Assembly: GCF_002752675.1 (NCBI RefSeq)
Contig: NZ_CP024608.1
Span: 3,968,001-4,032,000, forward strand
Reading direction: 5' to 3'
Origin: Massilia violaceinigra
GTDB lineage: Bacteria; Pseudomonadota; Gammaproteobacteria; Burkholderiales; Burkholderiaceae_D
Length of the DNA stretch: 64,000 nt
Below are positions 45,354 to 53,614 of this stretch, piece by piece; within the stretch, counting starts at the first letter, position 1, and each line of letters opens with the position of its first letter. Both the position numbers and the translations under genes were made by a program. Below the pieces are notes generated by a model that saw only the letters and a list, made by a program, of their open reading frames with translations, did no database searches and was not told the DNA's origin.

Positions 45354-47333
45354 TTGACCTGCCTGCGCCGCCTGTCCTGCCTTCTCGCGCTCACCATGCT
45401 GGCCTCCTGCGCCGCGCCCGGCGGCACCGGCTCGCCGGCCGCGCAGATCGAGCGCCTGGAGATCGTCAGCCGCGGCCCCGCCTTCGACGGCAAGGTCTTC
45501 GACGACGCTGGCGCCTACGAGAAAATCGTCGCCGTCGCGCACATGCGCATCGACCCGCATCATCCGGCCAACCGCGCCATCGTGGACCTCGACAAGGCGC
45601 CCGCCAGCGGCGGCTGGGTCAGATACCGCACCGACGTTATCCTCCTGCGTCCGCGCGACGCCGCCAGTGCCTCGCGCGTGCTCCTGCTCGATATCCCCAA
45701 CCGCGGCGGCAAGCTGGCGCTCCAGATGGTCAACGAGGCCGGAGCCGGCGATACCGGCAACGGTTTCCTGATGCGGCGCGGGCATACGCTGGCGTGGATC
45801 GGCTGGCAGGGCGATATCGGCCTGTCGGCCAACGGCGAATCGGCCGGTACCGCCTTTCCCACGGCGCGTGCGGACGGCCAGCCGATCACCGGCCAGAGCG
45901 TCGAAGAGAAGGTCTTCGACGACATCAAACCCACCGGCGCCATTGACCTGGCGTATCGGGCAGCGTCCACCGGCCAGGCGGGGGCGGTGCTGAGCGTGCG
46001 CGCCCATGCCACCGCCGCGCCGCTCATCCTGCCGGCCAGCGCGTGGAGCTACGCCAGTCCCACGCGGATCGACATCACCCGCCCGCGCGGCTTCGACGCC
46101 GGCGCGATCTACCAGTTCCAGTACGAGGCGGTCGACCCGGTGGTCATGGGCCTGGGCATGGCGGCGCTGCGCGACGTTACCAGCCACCTCAAATCCGGCC
46201 TCGCCGACGGCGCCGGCCAACCCAATCCCCTGGCCGACATCAAGCCGGACGTCACGCTGGCACTGGGCGTGTCGCAGCCGGGACGCTTTTTGCGTGACCT
46301 GATCTGGCAGGGTTTCAATGCCGATCCGCGCGGCGGCAGGGTATTCGACGGCGCCATGCCGCTCCTTGCCGGCAGCCGCAAGAGCTTCGTCAACCGCCGC
46401 TTCGGCCGGCCGGAACGCTACTCCACCCAGCACTTGAACCACTGGAGCTACGGCGACCAGTTCCCGTTCAGCTATGCGGTCACCACCGATCCGGTGAGCG
46501 GCGCCACCGACGGCATTTTCGCGCGCTGCCAGGCAAACGATAGCTGCCCCAAGCTGATGCACGTCGACAGCAGCACCGAATTCTGGCAGGGCCGCGCCTC
46601 GCTGGTGGCGACCGACGGCGCCGGCAAGGATATCGCCCTGCCGGCCGGCGTGCGCGCCTACCTCATGGCCTCTACCCAGCACATGGCCGCGAGCCGCGCG
46701 ACGGTCGGCATCTGCAAATGGACGAACAATACTGCGCAGCAGGGGCCTGCCGTGCGCGTGCTGCTCGATCGTCTGGTGGCGTGGGCGCGCAACGGCAAGG
46801 AGCCTCCGGCCAGCCGCTTTCCGCGGATCGGCAACGCCATGCTCGTGCCGCCGCAGCGCGACGCGGTCGGTTTTCCGGACCTGCGCGCGTTAGGGGTGAG
46901 CTATCCGGAAGGCTTGAATGAGTTGACGGTGGTCGATTACGCCAGCCTGCCGCCCAAGCCGGCGGCCGACAAACGCTATCAGGTGCTGGTGCCGATGGCC
47001 GACGTGGACGGCCACGATATCGCAGGCATCCGTTTGCCCGATGTCGAGGTGCCGCTGGCCACCTACACCGGCTGGAACCTGCGCCGCGGCGGCTTTGCGG
47101 AAGGCCAGTTGTGCGGCCTGAATGGCTTGTCGGTGCCGTTTGCGGCGCTGCCGCGCGCGGGCGATCCGCGCCGCGCGCTCTCGCAGCGCTACCCGACGCG
47201 GCTGGAATACGCCAAGGCGGTGGCGCTCGCCGCAAGAGCCCTGCGCGACGAGGGCCTGCTGCTCGATGAAGACGTTACCCGTTTCATTGAGCGCGCCAAA
47301 GTCGAGCAGCGGGCCGGCCCGCAGGTGCCTTAA
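45354..47333 (+). CDS. Lipoprotein with alpha/beta-hydrolase domain
   Basis: A 659-residue exported protein. I chose TTG 45354, because AAGGAG lies 6 nt upstream and the product begins with a signal peptide ending in a lipobox, LASC (ALTMLASCAAP). The body matches the alpha/beta hydrolase domain family. The likely nucleophile is in GVSQPGRFLRDLIWQGFN, near residue 310, and GGKLALQMVNE lies earlier. It is anchored at the outer membrane or periplasmic side, and its substrate is unknown. It converges on rsgA with a 4-nt overlap. Confidence 0.84.
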   Translation: MTCLRRLSCLLALTMLASCAAPGGTGSPAAQIERLEIVSRGPAFDGKVFDDAGAYEKIVAVAHMRIDPHHPANRAIVDLDKAPASGGWVRYRTDVILLRPRDAASASRVLLLDIPNRGGKLALQMVNEAGAGDTGNGFLMRRGHTLAWIGWQGDIGLSANGESAGTAFPTARADGQPITGQSVEEKVFDDIKPTGAIDLAYRAASTGQAGAVLSVRAHATAAPLILPASAWSYASPTRIDITRPRGFDAGAIYQFQYEAVDPVVMGLGMAALRDVTSHLKSGLADGAGQPNPLADIKPDVTLALGVSQPGRFLRDLIWQGFNADPRGGRVFDGAMPLLAGSRKSFVNRRFGRPERYSTQHLNHWSYGDQFPFSYAVTTDPVSGATDGIFARCQANDSCPKLMHVDSSTEFWQGRASLVATDGAGKDIALPAGVRAYLMASTQHMAASRATVGICKWTNNTAQQGPAVRVLLDRLVAWARNGKEPPASRFPRIGNAMLVPPQRDAVGFPDLRALGVSYPEGLNELTVVDYASLPPKPAADKRYQVLVPMADVDGHDIAGIRLPDVEVPLATYTGWNLRRGGFAEGQLCGLNGLSVPFAALPRAGDPRRALSQRYPTRLEYAKAVALAARALRDEGLLLDEDVTRFIERAKVEQRAGPQVP

Positions 47334-48388
47334 CGCTGCCGTTCTTTAGTGTTGTGCGCCTTGATGATCACCTTCCACTTGTTGCGGGCGGCGATGCGCT
47401 CGAGCGGCGTTTGCTGGCTGCGCCGTGCATCGCGCAGCAGCTTGCGGTAGTTCAGCAAACGGTCCGGATCGACCGCGCCGCGCACCGCGCAGCCGGGTTC
47501 CTCTTCATGCGCGCAATCGCGGAACTGGCAATGCCGCGCCAGCTCGCCAATGTCGTCGAAGCTGGCCGCCAGCGCTTCTTCATCGGCGTCCGGCTGCCAC
47601 GAGCGCAGGCCGGGGGTGTCGATGATGCAGGCGCCGCTCGGGCACTGGTGCAGCGAACGCGCGGTGGTTGTGTGGCGCCCGCGGTTGTCGCCGCGCCGCA
47701 CGCCGCCGGTCTCCTGGCTGCTGGCCGACAGCGCATTGGTCAGGGTCGACTTGCCCGCGCCGGATGTCCCGAGCAGGATCAGCGTCTGCCCGGGTGCCAG
47801 CCAGGGCGCGAGTACGCGCGCCGGCTCGTCGCCCAGGGCGTTGAGCGCAAACGCCTGCACCCGGCGCGGCAGGCGCTCCGTGAGCTGGCGCATGCGCTCC
47901 TCGACGTCAACGCCGATATCGGCCTTGGTCAGCACCACCACCGGTTGGACGCCGGACGATTCGGCCAGCGCCAGGTAGCGTTCGAGCCGGCGCAGGTTGA
48001 AATCGTGGTCCAGGCCCATGACCAGGAACGCGGTATCGACGTTGCTGGCGAGTGACTGGCGGCGCCCCTCGCTGGTGCGGCGCGCGAGGTGGGTCACCGG
48101 CGGCAGCCGTTCGGACAGCCATTGCTCGTCGTGGGCGTGGGTTTCAACCAGTACCCAGTCGCCCACGGCGAGGGCAGCGTCGTTCGCTTGCAGCGACTGG
48201 ATCAGTTTATTGAGCGAGCGCGCGCGCGATTCGGCGGCGCCGTCATGGATGACGGCCCAGTCGCGATGGATTTCGGTGACGCGCGCCAGGCGCGTGCCCT
48301 CTGATGGGTCGTTGATGGTGGCGAGTTGGCTGGCGACCGATTGCGTCAGCCCGATAGTGCGCAGAGATTCAAAATCGATGTGGATCAT
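47330..48388 (-). CDS. rsgA: Ribosome small-subunit-dependent GTPase A
   Basis: Circularly permuted GTPase that checks late 30S maturation (YjeQ/RsgA). An OB-fold N-terminus is followed by the permuted G motifs: VVLTKADIG (G4), then LGTSGAGKSTLTNAL (P-loop) and DTPGLRSW (G3). The C-terminal zinc knuckle is CQFRDCAHEEEPGC. Length is 352 residues, as expected. A 166-nt leader with a possible short peptide lies upstream. Confidence 0.95.
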   Translation of the reverse strand: MIHIDFESLRTIGLTQSVASQLATINDPSEGTRLARVTEIHRDWAVIHDGAAESRARSLNKLIQSLQANDAALAVGDWVLVETHAHDEQWLSERLPPVTHLARRTSEGRRQSLASNVDTAFLVMGLDHDFNLRRLERYLALAESSGVQPVVVLTKADIGVDVEERMRQLTERLPRRVQAFALNALGDEPARVLAPWLAPGQTLILLGTSGAGKSTLTNALSASSQETGGVRRGDNRGRHTTTARSLHQCPSGACIIDTPGLRSWQPDADEEALAASFDDIGELARHCQFRDCAHEEEPGCAVRGAVDPDRLLNYRKLLRDARRSQQTPLERIAARNKWKVIIKAHNTKERQR

Positions 48389-48721
48389 GGTGAGAATGTG
48401 TTCCCGGATTCGTCAAGCCCGCGACGCGCGCGGGCACAAGCCGCGCGCAATAGCACGCAGGCAAAGGAAAACGGAGGTCGGCGCGCGATCAGGCGCGCAT
48501 CAACACACGATGCTCAGTCCAGAAGAACAGCAGTAAGGCGGGTTGTGGCGGGATCAGGCAGCCGACAGGAGGGCAATGTCATTCGTATGCATGGTGTAGT
48601 CTCCTGTGGAAGTGAATTAAAGTGGGAAGTGTGACAGTGGCGGCCAGGCGCGTCAAGCGCGGGGACAATGTTATATTCGCTGCACCCGCCCTGCGCGAAG
48701 GAGCACCATGGAGCTGAAGCG
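48389..48721. other. 333-nt divergent region between rsgA and the cysteine dioxygenase gene
   Basis: Contains two short candidate ORFs listed separately: MHTNDIALLSAA on minus and MELKR on plus. GC-rich palindromic blocks lie at 48425-48510, including GCGCGC-N6-GCGCGC near 48482. I see no other gene. Confidence 0.55.
48554..48592 (-). CDS. Candidate 12-residue leader peptide upstream of rsgA
   Basis: Minus-strand ORF encoding MHTNDIALLSAA, with AGGAG 8 nt before the ATG, a strong ribosome site. GC-rich hairpins and 166 nt separate it from the rsgA start. The arrangement resembles a leader for attenuation or a small regulatory ORF, but no known family is recognised. It could also be chance. 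Confidence 0.35.
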   Translation of the reverse strand: MHTNDIALLSAA

Positions 48722-48725
48722 ATGA
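48708..48725 (+). CDS. Candidate 5-codon upstream ORF coupled to cysteine dioxygenase
   Basis: The best Shine-Dalgarno in the region (AAGGAG, 48698-48703) lies 4 nt before ATG 48708, which encodes MELKR. Its TGA overlaps the dioxygenase ATG (ATGA). The dioxygenase start itself is 18 nt from that SD. Translation of the enzyme may thus depend on termination-reinitiation. Confidence 0.4.
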   Translation: MELKR

Positions 48726-49303
48726 CCAACCCCGCCCGCCTGCGCGACTTCGTACGCGCTTTTACCAGCCTTGCCGATACGGCGGCGCAGGATGAAGTGC
48801 TTATGCTGGAGCAGGGCAGGGCGCTCCTCGCCGATCTGGTTACAGTTGATGACTGGCTGCCCGCGGCCTTCGCCCAGCCTCACCCCGACCGCTATCAGCA
48901 ATACCTGCTCCATTGCGACCCGCGCGAACGCTTCTCGGTGGTGAGTTTTGTATGGGGTCCGGGCCAGGCCACGCCGGTGCACGACCACACCGTCTGGGGC
49001 ATGGTCGGCGTGCTGCGCGGCGCCGAACAGTGCGAGGAGTTCGCCCCTCCCGCAGGCAGCGGCCCGCTGCAAGCGCTTGGCGCGCACCACCTGCCGGCGG
49101 GCGCCATCGACATCGTGTCGCCGCGCGTGGGCGACATACACCGCGTCTCGAATGCCTGCCCCGGCGCGGTCTCGGTCAGCATCCACGTATACGGCGCCGA
49201 CATCGGCCGCGTGGAGCGCCATGTGTACGAGCCGGCCACCGGCGCCGCCACACGTTTTGTCTCCGGTTACAGCGCCCGCGCCACACCTGAAAACTGGCAG
49301 TAA
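48722..49303 (+). CDS. Cysteine dioxygenase, type I
   Basis: Cupin iron enzyme that oxidises cysteine to cysteine sulfinate. The 3-His iron site is visible: His87 and His89 in TPVHDHT and His140 in VGDIHRV, close to the positions in known enzymes. Length is 193 residues. In vertebrate CDO a cysteine near residue 93 makes a Cys-Tyr crosslink; here the residue in that area is Gly, as in other bacterial forms. The start codon overlaps the stop of an upstream mini-ORF. Confidence 0.9.
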   Translation: MTNPARLRDFVRAFTSLADTAAQDEVLMLEQGRALLADLVTVDDWLPAAFAQPHPDRYQQYLLHCDPRERFSVVSFVWGPGQATPVHDHTVWGMVGVLRGAEQCEEFAPPAGSGPLQALGAHHLPAGAIDIVSPRVGDIHRVSNACPGAVSVSIHVYGADIGRVERHVYEPATGAATRFVSGYSARATPENWQ

Positions 49304-49331
49304 TTGCCCATATCGGGTTGTTGCGTATAAT
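49304..49331 (+). promoter_or_regulatory. Sigma70-like promoter of the NYN gene
   Basis: TTGCCC (49304-49309) and a consensus TATAAT (49326-49331) with 16 nt between, starting at the stop of the cysteine dioxygenase gene. The leader is about 36 nt. Confidence 0.6.
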
Positions 49332-49373
49332 CTAAGATCAGCTTGGCAAAACCATTATTAGAGAACAGATCAT

Positions 49374-50885
49374 ATGGCTTCATCCTCAGACAATATCAGC
49401 ATGGCGGTGTTTTGCGACTTCGAGAACGTCGCACTCGGCGTGCGCGACGCGAACTACGAAAAATTCGACATCAAGCCGGTCCTCGAACGGCTTCTGCTCA
49501 AGGGCAGCATCGTGGTCAAGAAGGCGTACTGCGACTGGGAGCGCTACAAGGGCTTCAAGGCCACCATGCATGAAGCGAACTTCGAGCTGATCGAGATTCC
49601 CCATGTGCGCCAGTCCGGCAAGAACTCGGCCGACATCCGCCTCGTGGTCGATGCGCTCGACCTGTGCTACACCAAATCGCACGTCAACACTTTCGTGATC
49701 ATCAGCGGCGACTCCGATTTTTCGCCGCTCGTGTCCAAGCTGCGCGAAAACGCCAAGCAGGTGATCGGCGTGGGCGTAAAGCAGTCCACCTCGGACCTGC
49801 TGGTGGCGAACTGCGACGAGTTCATTTTCTACGACGACCTGGTGCGCGAAGTAAAGCGCGCGGCCGCCAAGCGCGACGAGCGCAAGGTGCAGCCGCAGCC
49901 AAAGCGCTCGCCCGACGAAGGCAACCGCCGCAAGGAAGAACTCGAAGCGCGCAAGGCGCAGGCGATCGACCTGGTGGTCGAAATGTTCGATGCGCTGGTG
50001 TCCGAGCGCGGCGACAGCGGCAAGATCTGGGCGTCGCTGCTGAAAGACACGCTCAAGCGCCGCCGTCCCGACTTCAACGAAACCTACTACGGCTTTCGCA
50101 CCTTTGGCAATCTGCTGGAAGAAGCGCAGAACCGCGGCATGCTCGAATTCGGCCGTGACGAAAAATCCGGTGCCTACGTTTACCGCAGCAGCAATGCCGC
50201 GAACAACAACCATGCGCTTGCGGTGGAGCTGCAAGCGCCAGCCGTGCAGGACGCGCCAGTGGACGCCGAGGTAGCGGAAGAAGCTGCGGCCAAGCCGGAA
50301 TCGTCGCGCCGCGGCCGCGGTCGCGGTGGACGCAACCGCAACGACACGGTCGAAGCAGCCGCGCCGGAGGTGGTGGAGGCGGAGGACGCAGTCGAAGCGG
50401 TAGACGCCGAGCCGGTAGCAAGCGTGCCGGCCTGGTACGACCCGCAGCCGGAAGCGGCCGATACCGCACCGGTCGTTCCCGAGTCGTCGCGCCGTCGCGG
50501 CCGTGGAGGACGCAACCGCAACGAGCCGGTGGCCGAGGCCAGCGTGGCGCAAGCCGAGGAGCCGGTTGCAGCCGCTCCGGCATGGTACGACCCGGTCCCG
50601 CAGGTCGAGGACACGGAGCAGCCGGCCGAAGCTGAGGTGGCGCCGGTGCCGCCAGCGCAGGAAAAACGTCGCCCCGCGCGTAAGCCCGCGGCGAAAAAGG
50701 CGGCCAAGCAGGCCGACGTGGCGCCGCAAGCCGAGCCGGAACCGGCACCGCAAGCGGAACCGGAACCGGAACCGGTGGCGCTTGAGCTGCCGGCAGGCGA
50801 CGAAGCCGCCGCCAAGCCAGTCCGCAAGGCGATCCCGCGCAGCCGCCGTCCGGCCAAGCCGAAGGCGCCGGCGAAGAGCAAGTAA
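49374..50885 (+). CDS. NYN-domain RNase-like protein with LOTUS domain and repetitive tail
   Basis: A 503-residue cytosolic protein. Residues 8-150 form a NYN (PIN-like) nuclease domain with acidic residues in AVFCDFENVAL, NSADIRLVVDALD and IISGDSDFSPLV. Residues 190-275 form an OST-HTH/LOTUS-type module (WASLLKDTLKRRRPDF, YGFRTFGNLLEEAQNRGMLE). The C-terminal 225 residues are low in complexity: two ESSRR-GRGGRNRN units, repeated PAWYDP and a Glu/Pro/Lys-rich end. It is a likely RNA-binding ribonuclease; the target is unknown. Confidence 0.88.
   Translation: MASSSDNISMAVFCDFENVALGVRDANYEKFDIKPVLERLLLKGSIVVKKAYCDWERYKGFKATMHEANFELIEIPHVRQSGKNSADIRLVVDALDLCYTKSHVNTFVIISGDSDFSPLVSKLRENAKQVIGVGVKQSTSDLLVANCDEFIFYDDLVREVKRAAAKRDERKVQPQPKRSPDEGNRRKEELEARKAQAIDLVVEMFDALVSERGDSGKIWASLLKDTLKRRRPDFNETYYGFRTFGNLLEEAQNRGMLEFGRDEKSGAYVYRSSNAANNNHALAVELQAPAVQDAPVDAEVAEEAAAKPESSRRGRGRGGRNRNDTVEAAAPEVVEAEDAVEAVDAEPVASVPAWYDPQPEAADTAPVVPESSRRRGRGGRNRNEPVAEASVAQAEEPVAAAPAWYDPVPQVEDTEQPAEAEVAPVPPAQEKRRPARKPAAKKAAKQADVAPQAEPEPAPQAEPEPEPVALELPAGDEAAAKPVRKAIPRSRRPAKPKAPAKSK
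50297..50597 (+). repeat. Imperfect ~180-nt repeat in the NYN gene tail
   Basis: Two copies of SSRR-GRGGRNRN (starting near 50300 and 50480) and two copies of AWYDP (near 50430 and 50580) show an internal duplication of the tail-coding DNA. The RG-rich units resemble RNA-binding RGG boxes. Confidence 0.7.
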
Positions 50886-50891
50886 GAAGCC

Positions 50892-51071
50892 TCAGCGCGG
50901 GGGCGCCACGCTCCCGCGCGCATCGACTGTCGATTGCATCGCCAATCCGCCGTCCACCAGCACCGCTGTCCCCGTGACGATCCCGATATGCCGCATGCAT
51001 GGCCGCTTTCCAAGTGCCGCGCGCACATATGCCGCCCCTGCACGCAATCGCAAAATGGTGCAAACTTCAAG
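50892..51071 (-). pseudogene. C-terminal remnant of a short-chain dehydrogenase/reductase
   Basis: Minus-strand open frame of about 60 codons whose C-terminus reads IVTGTAVLVDGGLAMQS, the typical end of classical SDRs (ITGTxxxVDGG). Ahead of it is AAYVRAALG. A TAG stop at 51072-51074 cuts the frame and no other SDR motif lies upstream, where a plus-strand gene begins. A decayed end of a lost gene. Confidence 0.55.
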
Positions 51072-51106
51072 CTATCGCCCATGATCGTCCGAAAAGGAAG
51101 CCCGCC

Positions 51107-51532
51107 ATGCGTATGCTCACCGTCCTTGCGCTGTCACTGGCCGTGCTCGCGCCCGTCGCCCACGGCGCGCCGCTGGCGGCCAGCCATCCCATTCTCGGCA
51201 TCTGGACGCTCAAGCTGCCCGGCGGCGGCTGCTCCGAAACCTACCGCTTCCGCGGCGACGGCACCACGCTCGTGATCAGCGCCGCCGAGGTCTCCGAAAG
51301 CAAATTCGAGATTCCGGCCAAGCCGAGCGCCGCCGGCTTCTACAAGCTGGTCGACAAGAACGTCAAAGTCAACGGCAAGCCCGATTGCTCGGGCAAGGTC
51401 ATGAAAACCGGCGCCACGGGGATCAATTTCATTCGCTTCCATCCGTCCGGCACCCTGTTTGTGATGTGCGCCGCCGAGTCCCTCGATGCCTGCATCGGCC
51501 CGTTCCGGCGCGTGGCAGGCAAGGAGACCTGA
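51107..51532 (+). CDS. Small secreted protein of unknown function
   Basis: A 141-residue protein with a signal peptide (MLTVLALSLAVLAPVAHGAP). The mature domain of about 120 residues starts ILGIWTLKLPGGGCSETYRF, like a lipocalin- or DUF-type small beta-barrel. It has five cysteines (GGGCSET, KPDCSGK, VMCAAES, DACIGPF) suited to periplasmic disulfides. I chose ATG 51107; ATG 51113 is the alternative. The downstream gene starts immediately after its stop. Confidence 0.75.
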   Translation: MRMLTVLALSLAVLAPVAHGAPLAASHPILGIWTLKLPGGGCSETYRFRGDGTTLVISAAEVSESKFEIPAKPSAAGFYKLVDKNVKVNGKPDCSGKVMKTGATGINFIRFHPSGTLFVMCAAESLDACIGPFRRVAGKET

Positions 51533-52000
51533 TTGCTGCGCATCGGCGTGATTTCGGACACCCACGGCTTGCTGCGTCCCGAGGCCATGGCTTTTCTCGC
51601 CGGTAGCGACTACATCGTGCATGGCGGCGACATCGGCAACGCCGCCATCCTGGCCGATCTTGCCGCGATCGCGCCCTTGACGGTCGTGCGCGGCAATAAC
51701 GACAAGGGCGAGTGGGCCGCCGCCGTGCCGCACAGCGCTCTGTTGACCGTGGGCGGGGTGCGCCTGTACGCGCTGCACGACATCGCCGATCTGGATGCGG
51801 CCGCGCTGCCCGATGATGTGAGGGTGGTGGTGTGCGGCCACTCGCACCGGCCGCTGGCCGAGCAGCGCGGCCGGCTGCTGTACCTGAACCCCGGCAGCGC
51901 CGGTCCGCGCCGTTTCAGCCTGCCCGTCACCGCGGCCGAACTGCTGGTCGATGGCGATGAGGTGAGGGCCAACATCGTCGAGCTGATTTCGCGCCGTTGA
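51533..52000 (+). CDS. Metallophosphoesterase (YfcE-like)
   Basis: A 155-residue single-domain calcineurin-like phosphodiesterase. The metal-binding motifs are present in order: GVISDTHG, HGGDIGN, RGNNDKG and CGHSHRP, then LNPGSAG. E. coli YfcE cleaves phosphodiester model substrates; the physiological role is unknown. The start is TTG 51533 directly after the previous TGA, with AAGGAG in front. The two genes are an operon. Confidence 0.9.
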   Translation: MLRIGVISDTHGLLRPEAMAFLAGSDYIVHGGDIGNAAILADLAAIAPLTVVRGNNDKGEWAAAVPHSALLTVGGVRLYALHDIADLDAAALPDDVRVVVCGHSHRPLAEQRGRLLYLNPGSAGPRRFSLPVTAAELLVDGDEVRANIVELISRR

Positions 52001-52084
52001 GGCCATCCCCGAAAGCTCCCTCGTCCGATGCCGCGACCCGGCTCGGTGTATATTGCTGCCGGTTCGAATATCCAAGGCAATTCC

Positions 52085-53578
52085 ATGTCCCCGGCTTTAC
52101 TTCTTTGCATCCTCATCGCCTACTTCGCCCTGCTGCTCGGCGTCGCCTGGGCCACCTCGCGCGACGCGACCAACGACAGCTTCTACATCGGTAATAAAAG
52201 CAGCAACTGGAAGCTGGTCGCCTTCGGCATGGTCGGCACCACCCTGTCCGGCGTGACCTTCATCAGCGTGCCCGGCGCGGTCGGGCGCGACGGCTTCGGC
52301 TACATGCAGATCCTGATCGGCTACGTGATCGGCTACATCGCGGTCGCGTACATCCTGCTGCCGCTGTACTACCGCCTGAAACTGACCTCGATCTACGACT
52401 ACCTGAACCAGCGCCTCGGCCGGCGCGCCTACCAGAGCGGCGCTTCCTTTTTCATTATCTCGCGCCTGCTGGGCGCCACCGCGCGCCTGTACCTGGTGGT
52501 GAATATTTTGCAGGCCATCATCCTCGACAGCCTGGGCGTACCGTTCTGGCTCACCACCCTGGTGATCCTGGCCATGATCCTGATGTACACCTACCAGGGC
52601 GGCGTCAAGACCATCGTCTGGACCGATACCCTGCAAACGAGCTGCATGCTATTCGGGCTGCTCGCCTGCATCGCCATCCTGCTGTTCCAGATGGACCTGT
52701 CGGTCGGCCAGAGCCTGGCCCAGATGCAGGAGCGCGGCCTGGCGCGCGTGTTTACCACGTCCTTCGACAGCCCCAATTTCTACCTCAAGCAGATCGTGGC
52801 CGGCGCCTTCATCGTCCTCGCCATGACCGGCATGGACCAGGAGATGATGCAAAAGACGATCTCCGTCAAAACCCTGGCCGACTCCCAGAAAAACCTGCTC
52901 AGCCTCACCGTGATCCTGTTCGTGGTGCTATCGCTGTTCATGTTCCTGGGCGGCCTGCTGTACCTGTACGCGCCGGTGGTGGGTGCCACCGCCACGGGCG
53001 ACAAGCTGTTCCCCGCCATCGTCATGGGCCACTTGCCGGCGACGCTGCAGATCATCTTCCTGATCGCGCTGATCTCGGCCCTGTTCCCCAGCGCCGATGG
53101 CGCCATCACCGCGCTCACCTCCACGGTCTGCATCGACCTGCTTGGCCTCACGCGCCGCCAGGACCTGACGGAGCAGGACAAGGTGCGCTGGCGCCAGCGC
53201 GTGCACCTCGGTTTTGCGCTGCTGTTCCTGGTGCTGGTGATGGCCTTCAAATGGGTCGACAGTCCCAGCATGATCGGCGTGATCCTGAAAGTGGCCAGCT
53301 ATACTTACGGCCCGCTGCTTGGCCTGTTCGCCTTCGGCATCCTGACCCGGCGCACGCTCAGGGACCGCTGGGTGCCGCTGGTGGCCGTCGGCGGCCCCGT
53401 GATCTGCGCTTTCCTTGAATATAATCAAACATTGCTGTTGGGAAGTTATCGCCTCGGACTTGAGTTGCTCATGATTAATGGCATATTGGTGTTTGCCGGC
53501 TTGTGGGCGATTTCCAGCCCCGGGCGCGCCCCGCATTTCGGACGGGACCCGGCGATTTCGCTTACAGTAGACGTTTAG
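52085..53578 (+). CDS. Sodium:solute symporter (SSS family)
   Basis: A 497-residue integral membrane transporter with about 13 helices. SSS-family signatures include FYIGNKSSNWKLVAFGMVGTTLSG in the second helix region and TYQGGVKTIVWTDTLQ. The ATG at 52085 follows AAGGCAATTCC, a modest ribosome site. The substrate is unknown; no neighbour gives a clue. Confidence 0.9.
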   Translation: MSPALLLCILIAYFALLLGVAWATSRDATNDSFYIGNKSSNWKLVAFGMVGTTLSGVTFISVPGAVGRDGFGYMQILIGYVIGYIAVAYILLPLYYRLKLTSIYDYLNQRLGRRAYQSGASFFIISRLLGATARLYLVVNILQAIILDSLGVPFWLTTLVILAMILMYTYQGGVKTIVWTDTLQTSCMLFGLLACIAILLFQMDLSVGQSLAQMQERGLARVFTTSFDSPNFYLKQIVAGAFIVLAMTGMDQEMMQKTISVKTLADSQKNLLSLTVILFVVLSLFMFLGGLLYLYAPVVGATATGDKLFPAIVMGHLPATLQIIFLIALISALFPSADGAITALTSTVCIDLLGLTRRQDLTEQDKVRWRQRVHLGFALLFLVLVMAFKWVDSPSMIGVILKVASYTYGPLLGLFAFGILTRRTLRDRWVPLVAVGGPVICAFLEYNQTLLLGSYRLGLELLMINGILVFAGLWAISSPGRAPHFGRDPAISLTVDV

Positions 53579-53614
53579 CCTTTACCAACCCCCACATTTT
53601 CTGCCGGAGTACCG

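Noticed and set aside
48514..48729. 71-codon minus-strand frame containing a Cys-bearing peptide MTLPSCRLPDPATTRLTAV
   Set aside because: No ribosome site at its internal ATG; the AGGAG serves the ATG of MHTNDIALLSAA in another frame instead.
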